Source: Formicarius rufipectus (taxonomy: Eukaryota > Chordata > Aves > Passeriformes > Formicariidae). From it: a DNA stretch of 64,000 nt. The DNA lies in NCBI GenBank assembly GCA_013399695.1, contig VXAU01001335.1, positions 422,883-486,882 of the forward strand. Reading direction: 5' to 3'. The notes under the pieces are model-generated. The model was not told the DNA's origin, searched no databases, and saw nothing but the letters and a program-made list of their open reading frames with translations. The position numbers and the translations under genes are program-made. This document shows positions 38,901-49,772 of the stretch, piece by piece; the stretch's first letter is position 1, and each line of letters starts with the position of its first letter.

Positions 38901-41900
38901 GAAGAAAATGTTCTGGGGAGACCTAAATGCAGCCCTTCAATGTCTTAGAGGGAGCCAATAACAAAGGTGGGGACAAACTTTTAAGCAGGGCCTGTTGCAA
39001 TAGGAAAAGGTGTAATGGTTTTAAACTCAAAAAGGGTTGATTTAGATTAGATATAAGGAAGAAGTCTTATACAAAGAAAGTGGTAAAACACTGGAAGAGG
39101 TTGCTAAGAGAGTTGGTGGATGCCCGATCCCTGCAAACATTCAAGATCAGTTTGGATGGGTATCTTAGCAACCTGATGGAGTTGAAGATGTCCTTAATCA
39201 CTGCATGGGGATTGAACTAGATGACCTTTGAAGGTGTCCTTCAACCAAAACTATTCTATGATTCCATGATTCTATAATTGTATATGTATAAGATTGTTCA
39301 TCAGATTCACCTCCATGATCATTGATTTATCCAATGGATCTCTTTGTGTATATTATGCCAGCTATATATTGATATGTAGTAATTGAAGCTGGATACAGCA
39401 ACTCAGAGAATCCCTTCTCTTATAATCTGAAAGAAAGAAATCAGTTTTTGTGAAGCTGTACAACCACCCACTGGTCTTTATCTGCTTATTCAAGACAGCC
39501 GAGATGTCACCACATTTGGAGACCAGTACCCCCAGCATGTTTTCCCTATTTACACAGCACACCATGTTAGTACAGGAGGTACACCGGAGGAATATGATAA
39601 CCAGCAGAAGCACAATTCATTTTGAAAGAACCAACAAGTCTTTGGATACCTTTTGTGAAGACTTTTAATGCTATATTTGCCCTTTGATTTGCTCCACTAA
39701 ATGCACAGTTTAGATTTAACAAAGCATTATCATGACATGCCTGTTAAATACTAAAGTAATTACAAGCTTTATCTTTCAATCCTTCTGCAAACTAAACTCA
39801 CTCTGACTTCAGTCCAGGCTCCCTTTGCTTTCAGTTTCAGTGACAACAAAATCCCAAAGAGAGAACAGCTAAAAATAAAAAATAAATCCACATCTCCTTT
39901 TTCCAGAACATCATTCCTTCAAGGACTGATTTATTTGCTCCTTGGCATGGTATAGAAAGTTACCAGCACAGAGAGAGCATAATTCTCAGAAGGTGTCCAT
40001 TAATAACATGGAACAGAAATATTCAAGCAAGCAAGCATAGGGCAGAAAGATAATTAACAGTTCACTTATTACTGCTGCAAGTAAATTATTAAAAAAAAAA
40101 AAANNNNNNNNNNNNNNNNNNNNNNNNNNNNNNNNNNNNNNNNNNNNAACCCACCAAACAAATAAAAAAACCCCACCAAATAAATCCTGAAGTATGCCTC
40201 TGAGCAGATTTTAATGAGATCATAAAAGAAAAAGAAGAAAAATATGCAACTAGTAAACAAAGATAAATTAATGTTTGAGAAGGGGAAAACCAGCAAAACT
40301 TCCCCTTGCAGTAATGGGGGTGGGGAGAGTTGGCAATAAAGGCATTAGTGTGGTTCTTCATCATTAGCCAACACAATCAGCTTGTTGGCCTGCCAAGCAT
40401 TTGACATCATGTTTGTTTTTACAGGCTTGAAGAATGATGCAGAACCATAGAAACAATATTTGTTTGTTTATCCTTCTGACAAGTATCAAATATTCTGACT
40501 GAAGCTGGTACATGGGAAATTATACAGTGAGCAAAGAAATTTGTCTGTGCAATAGGGCACTTCCAATTTCCTGGAAGGGGTCAGAGTCCACCTGTCATAC
40601 TGTGGCCTGAATTTGCAAACCCCAGTATCTGAACCCTAAACCTCAATTCTCGGGAAGCACATTCCTTTCCTAACTACCAAACGTTTCAAACAACTTTTCT
40701 GTTTTTCATTAAAAGACTTCTAAAGATTTTTCTCCCTTTCTCATTGCAACTGTGTTTTCAATACAACAGAAGACAGAAGGTTCTTTCTTACTGAAAGTCT
40801 AGAGAGACAGGAAAGCATTTTAGATTAGGTGTTGCTGAGCTGGAAACAATTGCAAACTTATAGTAGTCCATAATAAGGCCAGGAAAAAGACCCCAGAGCA
40901 GATGTGAAATAGTCCTTTGTCTCAGACAGTGACTATACTTTATTGGGAAAGGGAAGCAAGATGCTTGCCAGGAATTGGATGCCCCATCCCTGGCAATGTT
41001 CAAGGTCAGGTTAGACGGGGCTTTAAATACCCCGGTTTAGTGAGAGGTGCCCCTGCTCATGGCAGGAGGTTTGAAGCCAGATGATCTTTAAGGCCCCTTT
41101 CAATCCAAACCTTGCTATGATTCTATAATTAAGCTGGTATCTTGCTGGTATCTGAAAAAAAAAACCAAAACAGACTTGAAATTAATTAAATCAATCTTTA
41201 ATTAGAAATGGCCTTATCTTCATCCAGCACTAACAGCAGCTTTTATTGGTGTCTCTAATTCCTCAGAATCTTCCTGTGCATTAGAATTCATTATTAGCTT
41301 ACTAGTACCACAAAAGGGTGTTCTAAGTCATAATTATTAAAATAAATGTTTCTCTTCTTCAAGGAGGAGAACCACTTGCTCTTCAAAAACTTAAAATGGT
41401 ACAAAATACTATGCACAGCTGATAGGAACATGAAATTGCCTCTAGCTCATAGCTGCACTGCTTATTGACTAACAGCCAGCTGGCCATCAAGAGGTACAAA
41501 TTGCAATCACCTCATCCAGGAGAACTTCAGTTGATGCTCTGGCCTCATTACAGGTACTCGGAAGATGGAATACAAAGGCAACAGCTGGCACGAGACCTGC
41601 TTTATCTGCTACCGCTGCCAACAGCCTATTGGGACAAAGAGTTTCATCCCTAAGGACCATCAAAACTTTTGTGTACCCTGCTATGAAAAGCAGTTTGCCA
41701 TGCAGTGTGTCCAGTGCAAGAAGGTAATGCTCTTATCTTACTTATCTGAAACCTAAGGGATTGAAGTCCATCCCATTTTATGTCCAAAGACGCAGAATAT
41801 CTCCTTTTCGTGTGTGTTAAAAAGGTTCAGAATAACTGATTTTAAGAGGTGATTTGAATTCACATCCTGCTGATTTGAATTCACATCCTGCAGCAGCACA

Positions 41901-44900
41901 GCATTTGCTACGAAGAGAATTCTCTTACGATTAAACATCCCTTTATATTGAAAGCATACAGGGAACATATGAAAAAAAAATCAGCAACAAATAAACAAAA
42001 CAATAAAAACAAAATAAAAATAACCTCATTCCAATACAATCCATCATATATCACATACCTAACGTTTCAGCTGAAAGGATAGAAGGGAAGATGAGCTGAC
42101 ACAGATCATCATTTTTAATGTTCTAATGACATTCAAGACAGAGATACAAGCTTTACACAGAGCAAATTCTCCTCCTGAAATAAACACTAGTACAATTTTC
42201 TTGGCCAAGGACGTTTTATTTGTGAATTTCCTAAATTCTATACACAGACACTGGAAATAATTTTAGAATTCTTTCCTAAAGAGACTTGTCTCGTCATTTT
42301 GGAACTAACAAATCCCATTTCCCTATGGATAAATGCATTGGCAAAGACAGTCAAAACTACAGCTATACCCACAATAAGTTTCCTTTCCCACTGTCACTTT
42401 TTCCTCTCCCTTTACCCTCTGCATGCTTTCAGTCACCACCCATGCCCACACTACCCAGACTTCCTTCCACACGTGCTACCTACTCATTTGCCCTTCCAGT
42501 CAAACAAAGCTTAAGTCTGGTCAGACATACAAGCTGCTCAGAAACAATTGCTTCTTTGCTGCTGCACAGGCAGAACAAAACAGGTAGAGGCTAATTTTTT
42601 CTTTCAGCATTTTACCAAAAATCTGCCTAATTACCTCTATTATCTCCTATCTGTACATCCATTTTCTGGAGCTTCTAGGAGTTTAAAATCTTAAAAACTT
42701 TGCTTACTATTCAGTTTTGACCACATTTGAGAACAGGTTCAAAAATACTCGGGAAAGAGGTGAAGACAGAGATGCATGTATAAATATATCAAGCAGCATG
42801 ACCATATACAGACCTGATTCCCAGGGAATTTTACTTTGGTGAAGAAAGGAAGAAAAATTAAACTGTCCATTTTTACAGCTTTCTTAGGAATACTCAAAGG
42901 ATTAAAAAAAAGTCAGTTTTTGGTGGTGGTGGTGGTTTTTGTTGTTGGGGGTTTTTGTTTGTTTTTTTTGTTGTTGTTGCTGGGGGTTTTGTTTGGTTTT
43001 TTGTTTGTTTTGTGTTTGTTTGTTTTTGTTTGTTTGGGGGTTTTGTGGGTTTTTTGTGTTTTGTTTTGGTTTTTTAGTTGGGGGAGCTGTTTTTGTAGGC
43101 AATTACTTGTAGTAAGAGAAAACCCCTGACAAAGTCTGGAGAAGAACAAAAACTTCAGCTGAAAAATCAAATAAAATAGTCTTTGCCAAAGAAAGTAACA
43201 AGCCAGTTGAAATACATAAGGTAGTCATTTCACCATGAAGAAAGTGACAGGTAAAGGAACAGTGATGAGAAAAATTCTATCACATTTATATGAAAAGCAA
43301 CACACAAAGAATAGCTTGAAAGCCAGAGGACAAGTGAGAGTAAGATTTTACACCACATGCAGAATAAAGTACTTTTACTATGAGTCTTGTTTGTATAAAT
43401 TAGGAAATTATAATAAATCACTTGAGTGGTTTTCTGCAGATCAGGTCCCACTCACAAAAACCTCTTCATCCTTCCTCTCTACCAAATCAAGACACAAACC
43501 CACCACCCTTAAGGAAATACTTCCTGTCTTCCTAAAACAGGCTATCACTACAGGAGGCGTTACTTACCGGGAGCAGCCGTGGCATAAGGAGTGCTTCGTT
43601 TGTACTGGATGCAAGAAGCAGTTGTCTGGACAACGCTTTACCTCCAGGGATGAGTTTGCATACTGCTTGAGCTGCTTCTGCAACCTCTATGCCAAAAAGT
43701 GTGCTGGGTGCACAAACCCAATCAGTGGTAGGTCTCTCATGGCTGATGCCTTTACATTTTGTAGGGGGGTTGTATGCTAGTTTTTTTGCTTGTTTGTTTT
43801 TGGTTTGGTTTTGGTTTTGTTTTATTTTGGTTTTGGTTTTGTTTTGGGGTTTTTGTTTTGTTTTGTTTTGTTTTTTCCTTTGGTTGTTTTTTTTTTCCCC
43901 AATGAACTACTTCTAATATTAAAAATTATTCAGTAATTTATTCTGAATAAATTGAAAGATTGAAGACACTATACAATTCAAGATACGTGAAATTAAATAC
44001 GTTTAGTACCTTTCCAGTGCCTTACAAAAAGAAACAGGAGAGATCCTTAATTCCAAGTTCCCTCCTTTTCACCTGATTTTTATGGGACACAGTGGGTGTG
44101 CATTAATAGACCTATGCATGTAGTGGAATATACATGTTTTATACATCGTCCCATTTGTGCTCATTAGAGGGATAACTGAGTTCAGCAACCACAGTCTCTT
44201 CACCAGCAGAAGATGTCTAACTGGCTTATACTTCATGCTGTAGCAGAGCACATTTCTTCCCTGCCTTCTCAGGACGTCAACTGAAAAGTCACAAGGCTTT
44301 TAGATACCACTTTCTAGAGCATAAGTACTTAAAGGAGCAACTGCTTAGAACTTTACTATGAAACAGAGTAAAACTATAACATCCTCTATGAAATAATTGG
44401 CCTTTAACAGTATGACCTATACAGTCCAAAACTGCAAATCTGAGTTACACCTGGACCACTGGTTTCACAGCTTCTAGAAAAGCCACTGTATATCCCCACA
44501 GTTACCATTTAATGTTCATGTGAAAGAGACATTTCCCTTTTAAATATCACAGTCCTTTCTACCATATGCTGAGGTTGGTTTGTTTGGGTTTTGTTTTTGT
44601 TTTTTGTTTTTCATAATGTTGCTACTATTGACAAAACAAAACAAAAAACTCTCTCCTCACATAAGAGAAACGTCAAGTAAATCTTTTCACTGACTTCCAG
44701 AGCATCGCATTCATTCCAATGCATCATATTCCAGTTGTTCATAATTTCTTAGGATAAGCAAAAGACAATCACTACTAAGAGACACTTGTCCCTTTTTTCT
44801 TTCTTTTTTTCTTTTACAATTTCAATATCCTTTATGATAACCTCCATAGCTTTAAACTCTGGAATCCTTCTACTTTACTAACCTGCTGCTTTTCTTGAGG

Positions 44901-45503
44901 CAGTCTTCCTTCAGAGCTATGAATCAAGTCGTGACACAACCTACAGACTTTAATAATCTAAATGCACTTTTACAAAACAAAAATATCTTGTTCAGACACA
45001 ATAAAACCTTTTGTAAAGCGCTCAGAATTCTGTTCAGGGGGAGGTGCTTCCATTTTATTCAGCTGTGTGTTGCAGTGCCATCCCCTGGAAGTTCATTTCT
45101 GCCATTATCACCAGTTACAACAGCCTCGCTTACTAACTTAGCTGAAAGCAACACGAGTGTTTGGGGATGAAAATATTAGTGGCTACAGAACAAGGGTGGA
45201 AAAATGAGCATAGCAACAAATGGATTTGTCACAATGGTATTTTTTCACTACTCTATGTCAGATCTCCATGTCACTAAGGGGAGCCAGCATCACTTAATGG
45301 CTGATGTGTTAAGTCTTCTCTTCTGACAGAATGCTTTCGGTTTTCAAACAGGACTTGGAGGAACCAAGTACATCTCCTTTGAAGAGAGGCAGTGGCATAA
45401 TGATTGCTTTAACTGTAAAAAGTGCTCTCTTTCACTGGTGGGTCGTGGCTTCCTCACAGAAAGGGATGACATCCTTTGCCCTGAATGTGGGAAGGATATT
45501 TAA
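29769..45503 (+). CDS. FHL2: FHL2, four and a half LIM domains protein 2 (whole spliced CDS, 5 coding exons)
   Basis: The coding sequence is the join of 29769-29924, 37473-37647, 41554-41723, 43541-43727 and 45352-45503: 840 bases, 279 residues plus stop, the same length as mammalian FHL2. The protein starts with half a LIM domain (zinc ligands C7, C10, C28, C31). Four full LIM domains follow, starting at C40, C101, C162 and C221, each with the CxxC...HxxC / CxxC...Cx2C/D pattern (for example H62, C65, C68 and C71 in LIM1). It ends CPECGKDI. FHL2 has no catalytic site. It is an adaptor in the sarcomere, focal adhesions and nucleus, and binds among others integrin tails, beta-catenin, androgen receptor and SRF. 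All splice junctions are GT/AG and keep the frame. No damage was seen; the gene looks functional. Vertebrate FHL1, 3 and 5 are related, but the residue pattern fits FHL2 best. Confidence 0.97.
29925..37472 (+). other. FHL2: FHL2 intron between coding exons 1 and 2
   Basis: A 7.5-kb intron, GTATGC...TTATACAG. It contains an AT-rich tandem repeat at about 34660-34795 and a small CA/TATG tract near 31936-31980. I recognise no other gene or transposable element in it. Confidence 0.85.
34660..34795. repeat. AT-rich minisatellite
   Basis: Words such as 'aatatataaatatgataat' and 'aaataaaaatacaat' recur with a period of roughly 45-50 bases. The - strand frame of Tyr/Ile/Phe here is an artefact. Confidence 0.75.
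37473..37647 (+). CDS. FHL2: FHL2 coding exon 2 (LIM1, start of LIM2)
   Basis: Encodes residues 53-110 plus the first base of codon 111. It begins DLSYKDRHWHETC and ends KKTIMP. Borders are TTATACAG| and CCAG|GTTAGG. It carries the H62/C65/C68/C71 and C89/C92 zinc ligands of LIM1 and C101/C104 of LIM2. Confidence 0.97.
38620..39276 (+). mobile_element. CR1 LINE, 3' part
   Basis: It carries words of the CR1 ORF2 end and 3' UTR: 'gaccccacctggagtacagc' near 38750, 'aaagacatggatctgttgga' near 38794, 'gaactagatgacctttgaag' near 39213, and the terminal 'ctatgattccatgattctat'. It is 5'-truncated, with the 3' tail intact. Inserted in an FHL2 intron in the sense direction. Confidence 0.9.
40104..40147. 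other. Assembly gap (44 N)
   Basis: A run of N between a poly-A tract (40091-40103) and A/C-rich low-complexity sequence. The missing bases are probably more of the same repeat; the true length is unknown. It lies inside an FHL2 intron and does not affect the CDS. Confidence 0.99.
40970..41130 (+). mobile_element. CR1 LINE, 3' tail
   Basis: 'ggatgccccatccctggcaa', 'ttcaaggtcaggttagacgg', 'gatgatctttaaggcccctt' and 'tatgattctat' are successive landmarks of the CR1 3' end. Only the last 160 bases are present. It lies 420 bases before FHL2 coding exon 3. Confidence 0.88.
41554..41723 (+). CDS. FHL2: FHL2 coding exon 3 (LIM2, start of LIM3)
   Basis: Completes Gly111 and encodes residues 112-167, from TRKMEYKGNSWHETC to CVQCKK. 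Borders are CATTACAG| and AAG|GTAATG. It contains H123, C126, C129, C132, C150 and C153 of LIM2 and C162/C165 of LIM3. Confidence 0.97.
41850..41891. repeat. Perfect 21-bp tandem duplication
   Basis: Two exact copies (41850-41870 and 41871-41891), each starting TGATTTGAATTC, side by side 126 bases inside the FHL2 intron after coding exon 3. Confidence 0.95.
42915..43085. repeat. G/T-rich low-complexity tract
   Basis: (TGG)n followed by (GTTT)n and five separate runs of G. The + strand frame of Phe/Val/Leu and the - strand frame of Lys/Gln/Asn/Thr across it are artefacts. Confidence 0.9.
43541..43727 (+). CDS. FHL2: FHL2 coding exon 4 (LIM3, start of LIM4)
   Basis: Encodes residues 168-229 plus the first base of codon 230, from AITTGGVTYREQPWHKEC to CTNPIS. 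Borders are CTAAAACAG| and AGTG|GTAGGT. It holds H182, C185, C188, C191, C209 and C212 of LIM3 and C221/C224 of LIM4. Residue 168 is Ala where the human protein has Pro. The length (187) is not a multiple of three, so skipping would shift the frame. Confidence 0.97.
43728..45351 (+). other. FHL2: FHL2 intron between coding exons 4 and 5
   Basis: A 1.6-kb intron. A G/T tract (43777-43895) begins 50 bases after the donor, and a shorter one lies at about 44575-44612. No other feature. Confidence 0.9.
43777..43895. repeat. (GTTTT)n low-complexity tract next to a splice donor
   Basis: Units of GTTT, GGTTTT and GTTTTG continue for about 120 bases, with T-rich ends. Confidence 0.9.
45352..45503 (+). 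CDS. FHL2: FHL2 coding exon 5 (LIM4, stop codon)
   Basis: Completes Gly230 and encodes residues 231-279, from LGGTKYISFEERQWHNDC to CPECGKDI, then TAA (45501-45503). The acceptor is TTTTCAAACAG. Ligands H245, C248, C251, C254, C272 and C275 complete LIM4. Confidence 0.97.
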
Positions 45504-46235
45504 AGCTCAGACTAAGAGGTGAGGAAGAAAGGAAGAAAGCTGTGCTTGCAATACATAGTCTGAAACACACCAATGTTCAGAACTAGCTTTGCCATTCTGT
45601 GTCTCGCTGTACTATTAACATTACTTAACCTTTTTTGTTATACTCTCCAGGTCTGGAGGGAAAACAAATCGAATATCTCTAGTTGCAGTGCTGGTGTTTA
45701 AGATTTCTACAGCTAACAAAAATTTATGCAAAACCCAAGGTGTAAAACCATTTGGCTGTTTTTGATATTATATAGCATTTTTCATGTTTGGTTGGGTTTT
45801 TTTTCTTCCACTAAATATTCCAGTTACAAGCAAGTGATACAGTTCAAGGATTACAACGGCCACACACATTACATTCACAGGTGCATATTTAGGGTGAAAT
45901 CTTCAGCCCACTGAAACCAACAGCAAACAGCATTCAGTATGGTGATGGTCTCACCCCAGTGTTCTTGAGCTATGTGACTAGTGTGTGTTGTCAGATCTGT
46001 AGAAAGACTGCAAAGGTAGAGTGTGTTTCAATGTACAGGGATTTGTGCCACACCATAAAGAGATAATGACAAAACAGTTGAAGTAGGAGTGCTTCATAAC
46101 AGGTACATTTTATTGCATGACTAGCTGATAATCGTGTGAAGTACAAGTTCTGATTGACAGTGTCAATATTCCAGTTAGTTGACATTACACTGCACATTGT
46201 ATTTTTCAAAATAAAATCATTTAAAACAAAATTGT
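45504..46235 (+). other. FHL2: FHL2 3' UTR
   Basis: Non-coding sequence from the stop to just past the AATAAA at 46210-46215. The cleavage site is estimated at 15-25 bases beyond it. Length is about 0.73 kb if this signal is used. Confidence 0.7.
46210..46215 (+). terminator. FHL2: FHL2 poly(A) signal
   Basis: Canonical AATAAA about 710 bases after the stop codon. A GT/T-rich stretch (ATTGTGATTGTGATTT) follows at 46231-46246, as expected of a downstream element. Confidence 0.75.
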
Positions 46236-48275
46236 GATTGTGATTTAATTCTATTTACATATTACTTACAAGTAAAATGTTCTCACAGTCTGAAGAAACA
46301 CAACACATACAAATACAACTCTTTTTGCACCTAGTTATTGGGAGTGGAAAATTTGGACAATCCTCAGAAGGGCTGTGCTGATACATGGTCTTTTACTAAC
46401 TAAAGTCAGTGGAAAAATTACCAGCAAAACCGATTAAGTGTGTGAAAACACTGAACTGACCACAGCTGATAAAAATGTGTTCATAGGCTCTAAACTCTGG
46501 AAAACCAAAGTATTTTTCTTCTCATCAAGCAAGGAGGTCAAGACAACTCAAAAGACGTTTATCTTTGCAAAATTCAGAAGTTGACCAGGGCATGCTTTAA
46601 TTGTGTTCTCTATCAGCATAACACCTTTTGTTGTAGCATAATTTCTGCTACATCTTTGCCACAGAGGCAACTATCAGCAACACATGCTGGCAGGGCAATA
46701 AAATCAAAGGAAGAAATGCAAAGGAACGTAACTCTTGCCCCAAAGCAAACTGCAATATGGCCACGTGATGCAATGTGTAATCACAGTACACCTTCCAGAT
46801 GGAATTCATTTGTGTCCAGCAAAAGGAAAGATATATGTCACACTTCCAACAGGAATCGTCAGATGTGGAAAGATTTAGGAATATACTTACACTGTGTTAA
46901 CTTGGTAGGGAAAGTTTGCTCCTGGTTTCTGCCACCACTCTTGAATTTGTTTCTTTTTGTACCAAGTATGAAGCGCTCACAGGTCACTCCCCTCTCATCA
47001 ATTCAACAAGCTAAATATATGCATCAGATCAGATTTAGTTTATTCCACATCATCTGAAGAACTTTGTTGGTTGGCATTTTTGAAGTGCACACTGTGCTAA
47101 CCAGAACTCACTGAATGACTAAATTCTATCCTTTGATGATTTCATTTTATGATGAAAGCTGTAGTAAATAGCCACAAAACTCCCTCTTATATCCACACCT
47201 CCCAAAGGAGGGCAAACTCTCCTCTGGAGTCTGGCAATCCCCCAGCACACTGCATCTCTGTCCTAGCACTTTGCTGAGAGAAGGATTGCTATTAGCTAAC
47301 GGGGTAGTGCCCCTGTACTCGGCATTGCAGAGGCCACACCTCAACTACTGTGTTCAGTTTTGGGCCCTCACTAGAAGACATTGAGGTGCTGGAAAGTGTC
47401 CAGAGAAGGGCAACAGAGCTGGTGAAGGGGCTTCTTAGCCTGGAGAAAAGAAGGCTGAGGTGAGGCTTTATTGCTCTCCACAACTAGCTGAAAGGAGATT
47501 GAAGCAAGATGGGGGTCAGCCTCTTCTCTCGGGCAGCTAGTGACAGGACAAGGGGAAATGGCCCCAAGTTGTGACAAGGGAGGTTCAGATTGGGTATTAG
47601 GAAAACCTTCTGCACTGGAAGTGGTCAAGCATTGGAACAGGCTCCCCAGGGAAGTGATTGAATCACACACCACTCCTGGAAGTGTTCAAAAAATTAGGAG
47701 ATGTGGCACTTCATGATAGAGTTTAGTGGGCGTGGTGGTATTCAGGGAAGGTTGGACTTGATGATCTTGGTGGTCTTTTCTAACCTTAACGATTGCAAAA
47801 GACAGTAAGAGCAGCACAACTTGCACCTTGCCTCCCAAGGACTATAACAGAGGGCAAAATAATCCCAGCTTTGGGGAAAGGTAGGTGAAACATGACAAGG
47901 CTGGAAAGCATACCAGCCTAAAAACAAGACTGTTACCATGCAACAGTATCATCATGCTATTAATCCAGTACAGAATATCCCTCCTTAACACAAACCAACA
48001 CATGCATGCTCCTAGAAACTGGAACTACACAAAATACATCCTAGACTCTAGACCACAGACAGTAAGCCAAGCACAAAATGGAATTCCTATCAGACTGTTA
48101 CACTAGTGCAAGAACCAGCTGCTAAAGCTGCAAAGTAGCTACTGAGTCTTTTACCTGTAAGCTTTTGCTTAAGTCTTAATCACTTCAAGTCCACTGAAAT
48201 GCACATGTATAAAATGAACAAGCTTAATTACATCATAAAAACAAGCCAGCACTGCTTTGTTTGCTTTTAATTTAA
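46236..48275. other. Intergenic gap between convergent FHL2 and C2orf49
   Basis: No gene recognised. A CR1 fragment occupies about 47300-47795. The 158-aa frame at 46581-47057 has no domain and is not supported. Confidence 0.6.
47300..47795 (+). mobile_element. CR1 LINE fragment, 3' part
   Basis: Landmarks in order: 'actcggcattgcagaggcca' (47318), 'actgtgttcagttttgggcc' (47347), 'agagaagggcaacagagctg' (47402), 'tggacttgatgatcttggtg' (47754). It belongs to the subfamily ending GATGATCTTGGTGGTCTTTT. Sense to FHL2 and antisense to C2orf49, between the two genes. Confidence 0.9.
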
Positions 48276-48281
48276 TTTATT
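48276..48281 (-). terminator. C2orf49 distal poly(A) signal candidate
   Basis: AATAAA on the - strand, 1.43 kb after the stop. Use would give a long 3' UTR. Confidence 0.4.
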
Positions 48282-49715
48282 TAAATAGGATAAGGCTACT
48301 TAAAAGACAAGTCTTTACATACAAAATGTACATTACGTTAAAGTTTGCTGTACTCAGGTACAAAAACTGCACAAGTGTTTAGTAAAAGGGAAACAGCACA
48401 CTATTTCAAAACACACATTCTTACCATTTTATAGCATTCGAGAAGTGCCTTTTATATCATAACAGTGAATGGAGAACTTTTGTAAAGTAATGAACTAAGC
48501 TACAGGTTTTGGTTTCAATATAAATCAGAGTTAAAAATGTAAACAAGCTTTCTGAGCACTACTGACAGCTTCTTTTAGTGGGTTAACTAAGTGGATTCAG
48601 AAGTCGATTCTTTTTTTGTTTTACTAAGTCTGGGAGCATTGTTATTATTATTTATCATTCACATCTAAAACTGATCTAAATTGGCTTCAGACTGAGCCAC
48701 TGAGCTTTAATAAAAATGTTTCCATCTACTTAATTGGATGTCTGCCCTGTAAGGCATTACCAATAATCCTGATGAAACACCAAGTCTCACAGAAAACCAA
48801 AATCCATTTTAAATTCTCAAAGGAAGGGAAATCAGGTTTGTGGAATTTTTTGTAGAGTGCAACTACACATGCTGATGCTCTCTAGGTACTTCTCTGTTTT
48901 CTTATCCATGCCCCTCTTCAGCTTCATAAGCCAAGAAAGCACTGGCCTGCATTCCACTGACTTTTTCCATATTTTGTAAGCATCATTGTAAACAACCAAA
49001 TTTGCTACACTGGCACATTTTTGCACATATGCATGTTTAAAATATGCCTGTGTAGTTAGAACATGGCACTAATCCATTCACTACTTCCTCTCGAAGTTTC
49101 ATATCAAACAGTCTAATAACATGTTTCCTTCTGTGCATCTTATTTCATGTATCAAGAGAAACTTCAATTTGAAGTAATGCTGTTAAAATAGTTAATCTCT
49201 TATTACCAACCTCACTTGGACTGCAAATTCTACACTCCTGTGCAACAAAAAAGAAAAAAAAACTGCTGTAGACTAGCTTATCAGCAGAATGCCTGGTTTT
49301 CTCATCTAAATTAATTACCTTTTTAAAGCCAAGCCTCTCAGGATCTCTCTAAATCTCAATTTAACTATTTAACCAGACGTGGAGTAAAACTGAACCTTAG
49401 TGAAACAATGTGTGCATCATAGTGACATGGAGATGAACTATAATAACCTTCAAAACTAAAAGTGTGAGGTTTAGTATAGTGTAATATCACCACCTTTTAA
49501 AGAAGTAATTAACTACTTGGTGTACAACAGTAGACACTCTTAAGGTCACTGGTGATAGTGACTCCAGATTTATGACAGGGAACTGTTAAACTTGTTAAAG
49601 TTTCACAGCAATCTGAATCTAAGATGTAAAAAGAATTTTATTTAAACTGTTTAAATATACCTATCTATTTGAAAATATGGAAGCAATATTTATGTTTCAA
49701 GCACCATTAGCTACT
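48282..49715 (-). other. C2orf49: C2orf49 3' UTR (extent uncertain)
   Basis: AT-rich sequence after the ashwin stop. It contains no exon of another gene and no recognised repeat. Whether it is transcribed depends on which of the two poly(A) signals is used. Confidence 0.4.
49637..49642 (-). terminator. C2orf49 proximal poly(A) signal candidate
   Basis: AATAAA on the - strand, only about 75 bases after the stop codon. Use would give a very short 3' UTR. Confidence 0.4.
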
Positions 49716-49772
49716 TCATGGCCATGTAACATGCTGGATTTTCTTCTTTGCTTCCGTAGGCTTTAGGTCATT
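49716..49772 (-). CDS. C2orf49: Ashwin coding exon 4 (C-terminus)
   Basis: Only 19 codons: NDLKPTEAKKKIQHVTWP and the TGA at 49716-49718. The acceptor reads TCTTGTGTTCCAG. This exon is too short for routine ORF calling; it was found because the end IQHVTWP is invariant in ashwin. Confidence 0.93.
   Translation of the reverse strand, partial: NDLKPTEAKKKIQHVTWP

Larger units (their letters stand above)
37648..41553 (+). other. FHL2: FHL2 intron between coding exons 2 and 3
   Basis: A 3.9-kb intron. It holds two CR1 fragments in + orientation and the 44-base assembly gap. Confidence 0.9.
41724..43540 (+). other. FHL2: FHL2 intron between coding exons 3 and 4
   Basis: A 1.8-kb intron. It contains the 21-bp duplication and a long G/T tract at 42915-43085. 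No gene or transposon recognised. Confidence 0.9.

Noticed and set aside
42902..43170. Lys/Gln/Asn/Thr-rich - strand frames
   Set aside because: Direct translation of the G/T-rich low-complexity tract.
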